From the NCBI GenBank assembly GCA_937928575.1, contig CALFWW010000165.1, positions 1 to 45,388 on the forward strand: 45,388 nt of DNA. Direction: 5' to 3'. Shown here in pieces: positions 34,976-43,238 of this stretch. This stretch comes from an uncultured Saprospiraceae bacterium (GTDB lineage Bacteria; Bacteroidota; Bacteroidia; Chitinophagales; Saprospiraceae). The translations under genes were made by a program, and so were the position numbers. Below the pieces are notes generated by a model. That model saw only the letters and a list, made by a program, of their open reading frames with translations, made no database searches and was not told the origin of the DNA. The first letter of the stretch is position 1; the number at the start of each line of letters is the position of its first letter.

Positions 34976-35512
34976 TTAAAGTTTCATCCAATCCTTTTTA
35001 CTTAATTGAAACCAATAATGATCATGTCCCCATGCCTCTACAATTTCTCCTTTTTTCAAGCCTGATTTTTCCAACACGTTTATAGATGCAGTATTCCCAA
35101 TGGCAGCAACTGCATAAATATTTTCCAAATTCAATTTTGTAAATCCATAATCGAGGGAAGCAATTGCAGATTCTGTTGCGTAGCCTTTTCCCCAATGTTT
35201 TTCGACTAAGCGATACCCTAAATCATGGTAACCAGTCCTATTATTTATGGTCTCCTCCATTTTCGTAAAACCAGTCCAACCAATAAAATCACCAGTCGCT
35301 TTTTCAATCATCGTCCATCTGCTAATACCATCATCAACATATCTTTGTCTGACTTTTTCAATCATCTTTTGAGATTGTTCGATATTTGTCAACGGATTAT
35401 TTCCCAGGTAAATATGAACCTTTGGATTTGAATCCATTTCAAAAAAACCTTCCAGATCTTCCGGCAGTATTTCCCTGATAATCAACCGTTCCGTTTCCAT
35501 GATAATCTTCAT
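34976..35512 (-). CDS. GNAT family N-acetyltransferase (RimJ/RimL type)
   Basis: A 178-residue GNAT protein: TERLIIREILPEDLEGFFEM at the start, FIGWTGFTKME, the acetyl-CoA block LGYRLVEKHWGKGYATESA (containing the GKGYAT turn of the Q/RxxGxG/A motif), and NTASINVLEKSGLKK near the end. This layout is that of the RimJ/RimL-type group that acetylates N-termini or small molecules. ATGs at 35512 and 35500 are both possible. It converges with the XRE gene and is divergent from the DUF5694-like gene. Substrate unknown. Confidence 0.88.
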   Translation of the reverse strand: MKIIMETERLIIREILPEDLEGFFEMDSNPKVHIYLGNNPLTNIEQSQKMIEKVRQRYVDDGISRWTMIEKATGDFIGWTGFTKMEETINNRTGYHDLGYRLVEKHWGKGYATESAIASLDYGFTKLNLENIYAVAAIGNTASINVLEKSGLKKGEIVEAWGHDHYWFQLSKKDWMKL

Positions 35513-35568
35513 ACCTCAATTGTTTAAATCTACCTTTGTTTCAAATATAAAAAACTTATAATATTTAT

Positions 35569-35576
35569 TAGTTTTG
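35569..35576 (+). promoter_or_regulatory. Candidate -7 box fixing the start of the next gene
   Basis: TAGTTTTG is an exact TAnnTTTG match 33 bases before the ATG at 35610. It overlaps the alternative TTG start at 35574, so if used, translation must begin at 35610. No TTTG lies at the expected -33 distance. Confidence 0.4.
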
Positions 35577-35609
35577 CATTCTGACAAATTCACACTTCGA
35601 ATATATTGT

Positions 35610-36536
35610 ATGAAACATTTTTTTCCCTCAACATTGTTCCTTTTACTTATTGTTTTTTCTCTAACTGCCCAAAATACAATAGAGGAAAAAGAAGTATTCC
35701 TGGTTGGAATTATTAAGAATTCGAAATTAACAAAAGAACCATATCGTCCTCTATTGAAAATCGCTAAAGCGTATCAACCGCAAGCCATTTATGTCCAATC
35801 TATTCCTGCTTTTGACACGACTAGCTTAAGAAATGCGTATGGAAATTTTTTAGACAAATCCGATTCTATCCTATCGCATAGTGTTTTTGATATGAGTCAT
35901 ATCGCTTTTTTACAAAACAAAAAACTAAAAGAGTTAAAGCCGTATCAACATGAAAAGTTATCCAAATTCTACTACTCCAATAGAAGCAACGCCAATCGTT
36001 TGATGCACGAATATTTTGCAAAAAATAAATTGAACAAATCTACTTTAGTTTCCAACAATGAAAATACAAATTTAATCTTTCCACTAGCACTTGAAATGAA
36101 CATCAGTTATTTATACTCAATTGATGACCAAACTGAACGAACTGCTTATCAAAAAAGTTGGAAGGATTGCACCTCCCAAAGTAAATTGGACGAACAAGAT
36201 AAAAAAGGAAAAAAAATATTGTCCAAATTAACTAGAGGGGAAACCTTTTCTAGCCTTTTTAATCGCCAAGCCTATTTCCTCAACAAGAAAAGCACGATTA
36301 AAGCTTACCACCATCTTTACTCTTTTCGATATCGGACCGAGCCTTTCCCTGCTTGTACGGAAGGTACTCAAATTTGGGATTGCAAAAATCAAAAAATTGC
36401 AGATAATATCGGGAAGCAAGTGACGCAAAATCCATTCACCAAAAATATCATCTTCATCGAACCCGCAAATATCTTAGGGGTTAAAGCTTTTCTTGAGGCA
36501 GCATACCCGGAGATCAAAGTTAAGACCTTAAGGTAG
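35610..36536 (+). CDS. Exported DUF5694/TraB-like protein lacking the usual histidines
   Basis: From the ATG at 35610 the product has 308 residues with a signal peptide (ending SLTAQ); the longer reading from 35574 would add a polar head. Its plan resembles DUF5694/TraB-type domains: KEVFLVGIIKNSK at the N-terminus (family: VxLxGTxHx), a helical centre with SNRSNANRLMHEYF, and a final strand-loop-helix (NIIFIEPANILGVKAFLEA) where family members often have a GxGHxxxL motif. The residues G-H are replaced by EPAN here, so it may be an inactive relative. The link rests on pattern only. Confidence 0.45.
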   Translation: MKHFFPSTLFLLLIVFSLTAQNTIEEKEVFLVGIIKNSKLTKEPYRPLLKIAKAYQPQAIYVQSIPAFDTTSLRNAYGNFLDKSDSILSHSVFDMSHIAFLQNKKLKELKPYQHEKLSKFYYSNRSNANRLMHEYFAKNKLNKSTLVSNNENTNLIFPLALEMNISYLYSIDDQTERTAYQKSWKDCTSQSKLDEQDKKGKKILSKLTRGETFSSLFNRQAYFLNKKSTIKAYHHLYSFRYRTEPFPACTEGTQIWDCKNQKIADNIGKQVTQNPFTKNIIFIEPANILGVKAFLEAAYPEIKVKTLR

Positions 36537-36787
36537 ACCGTGCAGAGTAGACCGTGCCGCGCCTTTGGCTGGCACTTTAAGACCGCTTTGCTTTAAGACT
36601 GCTTCTCTTTTCAATTGAACTTCTACTTTCTGTTAATACTTCTCGTTCTCAGAAATTCCGAACTGAACTACAAGTATAAACTTCAATAGAAGCAGTCTTA
36701 CAGCGATTAGCGGTCTAATAGTACAAAGCAAAGCGAGGTACGGTCCTAAAGCGGAGCGTTCTTAAAGTGAGCAAAGCGAACGGTCTA
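36534..36787. repeat. Large intergenic inverted-repeat element upstream of ffh
   Basis: The 297-base gap 36537-36833 has no gene. TAAGACTGCTTCT (36594-36606) pairs perfectly with 36688-36700; AGACCGCT (36580-36587) pairs with AGCGGTCT (36709-36716); TAGACCG occurs directly at 36534 and 36548, and its complement CGGTCTA at 36711 and 36781. Short words such as GCAAAGCGA recur (36727 and 36771). The whole can form a long branched hairpin, and its GC content is above that of the surroundings. Confidence 0.7.
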
Positions 36788-36833
36788 AAAAAAAATTTCC
36801 CTATATTTACGCCGCAAAAAAATGCATTAAAAC

Positions 36834-38165
36834 ATGTTTGACTCGTTACAAGAAAAATTAGATAGTGCCTTTAAAAATCTGAAAGGAGATGGCAAATTAA
36901 CAGAAATCAACATCGCAAGTTCTGTCAAAGAGATCCGTCGTGCGTTGGTTGCTGCTGATGTAAACTATAAAATAGCGAAAGAATTTACGGATAAAGTAAA
37001 AGATCAAGCTTTAGGGACTGAGAATATATTGAATGCGATAAAGCCAGGTGAATTGATGACCAAAATTGTCATGGATGAAATGGTGGAATTGATGGGCGGT
37101 CAGGCAGTTGGTATCAATGTCAGTGGAAGTCCTGCAGTGATTTTAATTGCTGGTTTGCAAGGTTCTGGTAAAACCACTTTTTCTGGAAAATTGGCGCATC
37201 ATCTTAAAACGAAAAGAAAGAAAAAACCTTTATTGGTAGCTTGCGATGTTTATCGTCCCGCTGCAATTGATCAGATCACGGTTTTGGGAGAACAAATCAA
37301 AGTGCCGGTCTATAAAGAAACTGAAAATCGGTCCCCACTTTCTATTGCTTCGAATGCACTGGTATATGCCAAAGACCATGGTCATGATGTGGTCATTGTC
37401 GATACCGCTGGTCGTTTGGCGATTGATGAAGATATGATGACGGAAATTGAAGGATTGAAAAATGGCTTGATGCCCAATGAGACTTTGTTTGTTGTGGATG
37501 CCATGATTGGTCAGGATGCAGTGACCACCGCAAAAGCGTTTAATGATCGGATAGATTATGATGGTGTGGTGTTGACAAAGCTAGATGGTGATACCAGAGG
37601 TGGTGCGGCGTTATCTGTGAAGTACGTTGTTGGAAAACCAATCAAGTTTGTGAGCATGGGTGAAAAGATGGATACACTTGATGTATTTCATCCGGAACGA
37701 ATGGCGCAACGTATCTTAGGGATGGGTGATATTGTTTCTTTTGTTGAAAAAGCACAAGAACAATTTGATGAGAAAGAAGCAAAACGTCTTGAAAAGAAAA
37801 TCAAGAAAAATAAGTTTGATTTCAATGACTTCCTCAGTCAACTAAATCAAATCCGCAAAATGGGAGATATCAAAAACCTAATCGGTATGATCCCAGGCAT
37901 GAATAAAGCGGTGAAAAATATGGACATCGATGATTCTGCTTTTAATAAAGTGGAAGCGATTATATTTTCTATGACACCACACGAACGTGGCAATCCTGAA
38001 TTGCTCAACATGAGCCGTAAAAGAAGAATCGCTGCAGGTTGTGGACACTCCATTCATGAAATCAATTTGTTTATCAAGCAATTCGATCAGATGCGTAAAA
38101 TGATGCACAAGTTGAGTAAAGGAAACATGAATGATATGATGAAGAATTTTCCAGGAATGAAGTAG
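36834..38165 (+). CDS. ffh: Signal recognition particle protein Ffh (SRP54)
   Basis: This 443-residue GTPase binds 4.5S RNA and signal sequences of nascent membrane proteins and hands ribosomes to FtsY. The N domain spans about 1-90; the G domain has GLQGSGKTT (107-115), the RPAAIDQ block (141-147), DTAGRL (190-195) and TKLDGDTRGGAAL (248-260). The Met-rich M domain (about 330-443) contains the SRKRRIAAGCG motif (394-404), with Cys where Ser is usual, and ends in a Met-rich tail MNDMMKNFPGMK. Length and motifs are normal. A -7-like TATATTTA (36802-36809) lies 24 bases before the ATG, just after a large inverted-repeat element, and a 12-base hairpin begins at its stop codon. Confidence 0.97.
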   Translation: MFDSLQEKLDSAFKNLKGDGKLTEINIASSVKEIRRALVAADVNYKIAKEFTDKVKDQALGTENILNAIKPGELMTKIVMDEMVELMGGQAVGINVSGSPAVILIAGLQGSGKTTFSGKLAHHLKTKRKKKPLLVACDVYRPAAIDQITVLGEQIKVPVYKETENRSPLSIASNALVYAKDHGHDVVIVDTAGRLAIDEDMMTEIEGLKNGLMPNETLFVVDAMIGQDAVTTAKAFNDRIDYDGVVLTKLDGDTRGGAALSVKYVVGKPIKFVSMGEKMDTLDVFHPERMAQRILGMGDIVSFVEKAQEQFDEKEAKRLEKKIKKNKFDFNDFLSQLNQIRKMGDIKNLIGMIPGMNKAVKNMDIDDSAFNKVEAIIFSMTPHERGNPELLNMSRKRRIAAGCGHSIHEINLFIKQFDQMRKMMHKLSKGNMNDMMKNFPGMK

Positions 38166-38191
38166 TTTAAGTTTGAACCTCAAACTTAAAC
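38165..38191 (+). terminator. Hairpin at the ffh stop codon
   Basis: GTTTAAGTTTGA (38165-38176), loop ACC, then its exact reverse complement (38180-38191): a perfect 12-pair stem starting at the last base of the TAG stop. No T-run follows, so it may be a mRNA 3'-end stabiliser or weak terminator. Confidence 0.6.
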
Positions 38192-38217
38192 AGCAAAACA
38201 GCTGAATTTCCAACAAT

Positions 38218-38367
38218 AAAACCGCAAAAGTGAGTATGCGAGAAATCACGTGATCGCGTCAAACTTTTGCGGTTTTATGTTTTTACAGCTTCTTAGTTTC
38301 CCCTCCGCGTATTTTCGTCAAACTTTTGCGGTTTTAAATTGAATATTTTGCGGTTTTGCGGTTTCTT
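38218..38367. repeat. Intergenic AAACCGCAAAA inverted-repeat element, copy 2
   Basis: The gap 38166-38610 has no gene. AAAACCGCAAAAGT (38218-38231) pairs perfectly with 38263-38276; inside lies GCGA...TCGC around a TCACGTGA palindrome. The stretch at 38257-38277 recurs at 38317-38337, and 38351-38367 is identical to 17991-18007. It is therefore the same repeat family as at 17887-18007, about 20 kb away. Confidence 0.7.
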
Positions 38368-38465
38368 AAATTTCCCTTATTTATTCGATGAATTAAAAAA
38401 ACTCAATAGCACATTCAACACAAAGATGAAGAGAAGAAATGACATGAATCATTAAAGCGGATGAG

Positions 38466-38533
38466 GTTAATGTAACTGCCATTTTTAAATGGCATTCTCG
38501 AAATCGCCAACTGAAGTCGGCGGCTACATTAAC
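38466..38533. repeat. Three-way-junction-shaped inverted repeat
   Basis: Outer arms GTTAATGTA (38466-38474) and TACATTAAC (38525-38533) pair perfectly. Two inner hairpins fill the space: GCCATTT/AAATGGC (38478-38484 with 38487-38493) and CGCC-ACT/AGT-GGCG (38505-38512 with 38515-38522, one mismatch). The two hairpins under one closing stem give a cloverleaf-like fold of 68 bases, 77 bases before the next gene's start. Confidence 0.65.
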
Positions 38534-38587
38534 AGCCTAAATTAATTCTTGTCACGGGTAGTGAAATGACAAGCGTTCATAATTCCC

Positions 38588-38595
38588 TATCTTTA
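38588..38595 (+). promoter_or_regulatory. Candidate -7 box for the beta-propeller lipoprotein gene
   Basis: TATCTTTA differs from TAnnTTTG in the last base and lies 15 bases before the ATG at 38611, which would make a very short leader. No clear -33 box is present. It favours the 38611 start over 38566. Confidence 0.3.
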
Positions 38596-38610
38596 AAAAC
38601 AAAAAAAACA

Positions 38611-39642
38611 ATGAGATATTCCTTATTACTACTGTGCCTACTCTTCTTGTCTTGTCGTACTACGAAAAAATTGGTCAACCCATTCACCTCCGTTTTAGTA
38701 GAAGATATTTTCAATAAAGACATCAGTATCAGAGCGATTGAAATTTATGATGATACTTTAGCATTTGCAGGAAATAATGGCAGATTTGGGCATATTGATC
38801 TGAAAAAGAAGTCCATCATGGTTGGAACAATGAAAAAGGATTCTTTAAAGTTGGAATTCAGGTCAATCGCAAAAACAAACGATGGGTTATTTATGATGTC
38901 GGTTGGTTCTCCTGCATTATTGTATAGATATTCGAATACAGCAGTGAAAAAGATTGTTTACCAAGAAGAAGGGAAAGGTGTCTTTTATGATGCCATGCGA
39001 TTTTGGAATGATAAAGAAGGAATTGCGGTCGGTGATGTAGTTGATGGTTGCCTGTCCATAATCATCACCAGAGACGGAGGAAATAGTTGGACAAAATTAC
39101 CTTGTGACCAGTTGCCACCACCAACAGAAGGAGAAGGTGCCTTCGCAGCTAGCAATACCAACATTGCAGTTGCGGGTGAACTCACTTGGATTGCAACAAC
39201 CAGTAGTCGGATTTATTTCTCAGCAGATTATGGAAGATACTGGCAGGTCATTGAAACACCTATTATTAGTGAAAAACCTACACAAGGTATCTACTCCATT
39301 GACTTTTACAATGAAAATATAGGCATAGCAATTGGTGGTGATTACACAGACCCTGAGTTCAATAAATTCAACAAAGCAATCACAAAAGATGCTGGAATGA
39401 ATTGGGAATTAATCGCAGTTGGTGCAGAACCGAATTATAAAAGTTGTGCCCAGTTTGTACCTAATTCAAATGGAAATGAGATTGTTGCAGTTGGATTTAC
39501 GGGTATATCTTACTCATCTGACATGGGACAAACTTGGACAAAAATATCTGATGAGCCATTTTACACCTTCCGTTTTTTGAATGAGACAACCGCCTATGCT
39601 GCTGGGAAAGGTCGTATTTCCAAATTGGTTTTTCTTAAATAG
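38611..39642 (+). CDS. Asp-box/YCF48-like beta-propeller lipoprotein
   Basis: From the ATG at 38611 the product has 343 residues, with a lipoprotein signal ending LFLSC (Cys 15). A longer reading from 38566 would put polar residues before the signal. The mature part is a beta-propeller with Asp-box/BNR-like turns: TRDGGNSWTKL, SADYGRYWQV, TKDAGMNWEL and SSDMGQTWTKI, alternating with GxAVGD- or GIAIGGD-type strands as in YCF48/HCF136-like proteins. Bacteroidota relatives are often labelled oxidoreductase or sialidase-like without proof; no catalytic residues can be assigned. The gene is alone, between two intergenic repeats and the tandem array. Confidence 0.75.
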   Translation: MRYSLLLLCLLFLSCRTTKKLVNPFTSVLVEDIFNKDISIRAIEIYDDTLAFAGNNGRFGHIDLKKKSIMVGTMKKDSLKLEFRSIAKTNDGLFMMSVGSPALLYRYSNTAVKKIVYQEEGKGVFYDAMRFWNDKEGIAVGDVVDGCLSIIITRDGGNSWTKLPCDQLPPPTEGEGAFAASNTNIAVAGELTWIATTSSRIYFSADYGRYWQVIETPIISEKPTQGIYSIDFYNENIGIAIGGDYTDPEFNKFNKAITKDAGMNWELIAVGAEPNYKSCAQFVPNSNGNEIVAVGFTGISYSSDMGQTWTKISDEPFYTFRFLNETTAYAAGKGRISKLVFLK

Positions 39643-39737
39643 TTTTATTCAGCATTCACTCAATAGAATCCTAGTTCTAGAAGAAAAATGGCACTTCTTT
39701 TCTAAATAATAATATTTTTACATTATCCCGCACTTAT

Positions 39738-39745
39738 TAATATTG
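39738..39745 (+). promoter_or_regulatory. Candidate -7 box upstream of the tandem array
   Basis: TAATATTG (one mismatch to TAnnTTTG) lies 15 bases before the ATG of the first array gene, with a TTTT at 39716-39719, 18 bases further upstream. Since the later genes are only 14 bases apart, a single promoter here could serve the whole array. Confidence 0.3.
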
Positions 39746-39760
39746 CAAAATTAGCTCAAC

Positions 39761-41485
39761 ATGACATACCCAAATTTCTATTTACTATTCTTTAGCATTT
39801 TGATTTCCACACAGTTGAACGCACAAGATTGTGAACTTGCTACTAGTCAGGTTGAGCTCAACGCTAATGATGTAAAAGCAAACTTCTTTCCCAGTGGGAG
39901 TTGGTGGTGGGATGGTAGCGATGGAAAATATATTTATCCAAGTGTCCCAGAGGGTTCGGGACTTCCTGAAGTATCCGCCATCTTTGCGGGTGGCTTATGG
40001 ATTTCTGGTGTTGATGAAGCTGGCAATCTAAAGTTAGCTGCCTCCACCTATGGGCAATCAAATGGACGGACTGACTACTACCCTGGCCCACTGAATGAAA
40101 ATGGCGCAACTGATGAAACAACTTGTACCAACTATGACAAATTTTTCGGAGCAAATGGTCAAGAAATCAATACCCATATTACAGACTTTCAAGACAATGG
40201 GCTAATTGATGGGGTTGTTCCAAATTCTATTTTAGGTTGGCCAGGAGTTGGCAATCCGAATTTCTTTTCGGTACATGGTTTTGAATTACCTAACAATACA
40301 AGTCCGTTAGCGCCATTTGTAGATCAAAACAACAATGGAATTTACGAACCTACGCAAGGTGATTATCCGGATATCAAATTGGCAGACCAAGCCTTTTGGT
40401 GGGTTTTTAATGATAATGGAGGTCCACATACCGAATCTCAAGGAGAACCACTCGGTTTCGAAATTCAAATGCTCGCTTATGCTTACAACTCTGCTGAACC
40501 CGCTATCAATGATGCGACTTATTATGATATAAAAATGATTAATAAATCTGGTGAAAATTTAACGGATGTCCACGCCAGTATATGGTTTCATCCAGAACTA
40601 GGATGTTTTGCCGATGATTTTGTTGGTTGCGTTCCAAATGAAAATATTGCCTATGTTTATAATGAAGATGATGTCGATGGGACGGTTGGTTGTGAATGTG
40701 CTGACTACGAAACCTACTGTGAGGAGATTCCTATCGTAGGAATAAAATTACTAAAAGGCATGACTTCTTATGAAAATGGAAATGCAGAGGATTTAGGAAT
40801 GACTAGTTTTATGATCTATAGAGGGGGTGCGCTTTGTGACCCTCCTGGTGCTCTTTTGGGACCTAACGACCCAATCGAATATCAATATTTTCAAAAAGGT
40901 CTCTGGAGAGATGGATGGCCGCTTTCATATGGTGGTTCTGGTTATGATGCGGATGCAACTAGTGAAGATTTTACGTCCTATGTTTATCCAGATCCTCCTG
41001 CTGATCCAGATGGTTGGTCAATGTGCACAGCTTGGCCATCATGGTGTTTTAAAAAGGCGTTGATGACATCAGGTCCAGTTACCGCTCCTATAGGTGCTAT
41101 TCAACAATTATCCTTTGCAGTCATCGCACAACCAAATGTACCTCATCCGTGCCCCGACATCAGTGGTTTAATTGAAATTGGAAATACGGTACAAGAAGTT
41201 TTTGAAGACCCAACAAGTACGTCAAATATCATTTATAATAACAATCTACTTACTATTCAACCTAATCCTTTTTCTGAGCAAACAACAATTGCTTTTAAAG
41301 AATCTTCAGAACAAATTCAATCATTAAATTTATATGCGATTGATGGAAAATTGGTCAGAAATTATCTTAATATCAATACCAATTCATTGACCATTAATCG
41401 AGCTGATTTGAGATCAGGAATGTATTTATATTCCATAATTGCTACGAATGGACAAGTAATGACTGGAAAAATAGTGGTTGAATAA
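39761..41485 (+). CDS. Secreted T9SS paralog, array copy 1
   Basis: This 574-residue protein has a signal peptide (ending QLNAQ) and belongs to a Bacteroidota secreted family recognised by SGSWWWDGSDGKYIYPS, SAIFAGGLWISGVDEAGNL, ELPNNTSPLAPF, a WWVFNDNGGPHTES block and DLGCxxDDxxGC-type cysteine motifs (ELGCFADDFVGC here). The C-terminal T9SS sorting domain (about 500-574, IQPNPFSEQTTIAF ... LRSGMYLYSI ... KIVVE) sends it through the outer membrane. Pairs of Cys in the centre (VGCECADYETYC) probably form disulfides. Function is unknown. Its own centre (about 265-446) differs from copies 2 and 3. It opens the array and carries N-terminal residues MTYPNF where later copies have MKYPKY. Confidence 0.88.
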   Translation: MTYPNFYLLFFSILISTQLNAQDCELATSQVELNANDVKANFFPSGSWWWDGSDGKYIYPSVPEGSGLPEVSAIFAGGLWISGVDEAGNLKLAASTYGQSNGRTDYYPGPLNENGATDETTCTNYDKFFGANGQEINTHITDFQDNGLIDGVVPNSILGWPGVGNPNFFSVHGFELPNNTSPLAPFVDQNNNGIYEPTQGDYPDIKLADQAFWWVFNDNGGPHTESQGEPLGFEIQMLAYAYNSAEPAINDATYYDIKMINKSGENLTDVHASIWFHPELGCFADDFVGCVPNENIAYVYNEDDVDGTVGCECADYETYCEEIPIVGIKLLKGMTSYENGNAEDLGMTSFMIYRGGALCDPPGALLGPNDPIEYQYFQKGLWRDGWPLSYGGSGYDADATSEDFTSYVYPDPPADPDGWSMCTAWPSWCFKKALMTSGPVTAPIGAIQQLSFAVIAQPNVPHPCPDISGLIEIGNTVQEVFEDPTSTSNIIYNNNLLTIQPNPFSEQTTIAFKESSEQIQSLNLYAIDGKLVRNYLNINTNSLTINRADLRSGMYLYSIIATNGQVMTGKIVVE

Positions 41486-41499
41486 ATAAAAAACTCAAC

Positions 41500-43224
41500 A
41501 TGAAATACCCGAAGTACTACCTACTATTCTTTAGCATTTTGATTTCCACACAGTTGAACGCACAAGATTGTGAAGTTGCTACTAGTCAGGTTGAGCTTAA
41601 CGCTAATGATGTAAAAGCAAACTTCTTCCCGAGTGGCAGTTGGTGGTGGGATGGTAGCGATGGAAAATATATTTATCCAAGTGTAGCTGAAGGTTCGGGT
41701 TTGCCAGAAGTATCAGCCATCTTTGCTGGTGGACTTTGGGTCGGTGGTAAGGATGAAGCTGGAAATCTTAAATTAGCGGCTGCTAGATATGGAGCCGCTC
41801 ATATTGACCCAAAGTCAGATTATTTTCCAGGTCCACTTGATGAAAATGGAACAACAACTGCTAATTCTTGCACCAATTTTGATCGTTTCTTTGGTATGAA
41901 AAAACAAGAAATTGACGCACATATCAATGACTTCCAAAACGACGGAATCATCAATGAAATTGTTTCCAATTCAATATTGGGATGGCCCGCTCTGGGAAAT
42001 CCTCATTTTTTTGAAGTTCATAGTTTTGAATTACCAAACAATTCTAGTCCGCTTGCTCCTTTTGTTGATACAAATGCGAATGGCATATATGACCCAATGC
42101 AAGGTGATTATCCAAACACGAAGTTAGCAGACCAAGCTTATTGGTGGGTTTTTAATGATAATGGAGGTCCACATACTGAATCAGGTGGAGATCCACTAGG
42201 ATTTGAATTTCAGATGATGGCATATGCCTATAATTCTGCCGATCCTGCCATAAATGACGCAACTTATTATGATTTAAAAATGATCAATAAATCTGGTGAA
42301 AATTTGACGGATGTTTACGCAAGTATATGGTTAGATCCTGACCTAGGATGCTCTGAGGATGATTATATTGGATGTATTCCAGAAGAAAATATTGGGTATG
42401 TCTATAATGAATCCAATACTGATGGATATAATTGCAATTGTAATGGACTCCCAACTTATTGTAAAGAAATTCCTATCGTCGGTGTAAAACTTTTGAAAGG
42501 GATGACAACTATTGAAAATGGAAATGAAGAAGATTTAGGGATGTCTTCATTTATGTACTATGTACATGGTGGATTGTGCGACCCTACTTCTGGTGCAATG
42601 TATTGGCCATCTATCCCCGTTCATTATTATAACCTTATGCAAGCTCATTGGAGTGATGGAACTCCACTTACCTATGGTGGCGCTGGCTTCACTTATGATG
42701 ATGGTGAACCAACGAATTATTGTTTCCCCGACTCTCCTGATAATCCTGAGGGATGGTCTATGTGCACGGTATTTCCTGGTGGTTGCTATCGAAATATGCT
42801 TATTAACTCTGGTCCAATTAATATGAATGCTAAATCTATTCAACAATTATCCTTTGCAGTCATCGCACAACCAAATGTACCTCATCCTTGTCCTGATATA
42901 AGCGGTTTAATAGAAATTGGAAATACCGTTCAAGAAGTTTTTGAAGACCCAACAAGTACGTCAAATATCATTTATAATAACAATCTACTTACAATCCAAC
43001 CCAATCCTTTTTCTGAGCAAACTACAATTACTTTTAAGGAATCATCTGAACAAATTCAGTCATTGAATTTATATGCGATTGATGGAAAATTGGTAAGAAA
43101 TTATCATAATATCAATACCAATTCATTGACCATCAATCGAGCTGATTTGAGATCAGGAATGTATGTATATTCCTTGATTGCTACGAATGGACAAGTAATG
43201 TCTGGAAAAATAGTGGTTGAATAA
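41500..43224 (+). CDS. Secreted T9SS paralog, array copy 2
   Basis: A 574-residue paralog of copy 1 with the same signal peptide, WWWDGSDG block and T9SS tail. It differs earlier than copy 3 does: from about residue 80 (VGGKDEAGNLKLAAARYGAA) through the middle, with NCNCNGLPTYC in the cysteine region and YVHGGLCDPTSGAMYW in the variable centre. The C-terminal block from IQQLSFAVIAQ onward is almost the same DNA as in copies 1 and 3. This copy's segment around 42310-42384 is nearly identical to copy 3, pointing to exchange between them. Function unknown. Confidence 0.88.
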   Translation: MKYPKYYLLFFSILISTQLNAQDCEVATSQVELNANDVKANFFPSGSWWWDGSDGKYIYPSVAEGSGLPEVSAIFAGGLWVGGKDEAGNLKLAAARYGAAHIDPKSDYFPGPLDENGTTTANSCTNFDRFFGMKKQEIDAHINDFQNDGIINEIVSNSILGWPALGNPHFFEVHSFELPNNSSPLAPFVDTNANGIYDPMQGDYPNTKLADQAYWWVFNDNGGPHTESGGDPLGFEFQMMAYAYNSADPAINDATYYDLKMINKSGENLTDVYASIWLDPDLGCSEDDYIGCIPEENIGYVYNESNTDGYNCNCNGLPTYCKEIPIVGVKLLKGMTTIENGNEEDLGMSSFMYYVHGGLCDPTSGAMYWPSIPVHYYNLMQAHWSDGTPLTYGGAGFTYDDGEPTNYCFPDSPDNPEGWSMCTVFPGGCYRNMLINSGPINMNAKSIQQLSFAVIAQPNVPHPCPDISGLIEIGNTVQEVFEDPTSTSNIIYNNNLLTIQPNPFSEQTTITFKESSEQIQSLNLYAIDGKLVRNYHNINTNSLTINRADLRSGMYVYSLIATNGQVMSGKIVVE

Positions 43225-43238
43225 ATAAAAAACCTAAC

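Noticed and set aside
36534..36787. CRISPR-like repeat array
   Set aside because: The repeated words are short, irregularly spaced and mainly inverted; there are no regular spacers and no cas genes.
38466..38533. Integron attC site or tRNA gene
   Set aside because: The ends do not match the GTTRRRY/RYYYAAC pattern, no integrase or cassette is nearby, and the fold lacks the acceptor CCA, anticodon and T-arm features of a tRNA.
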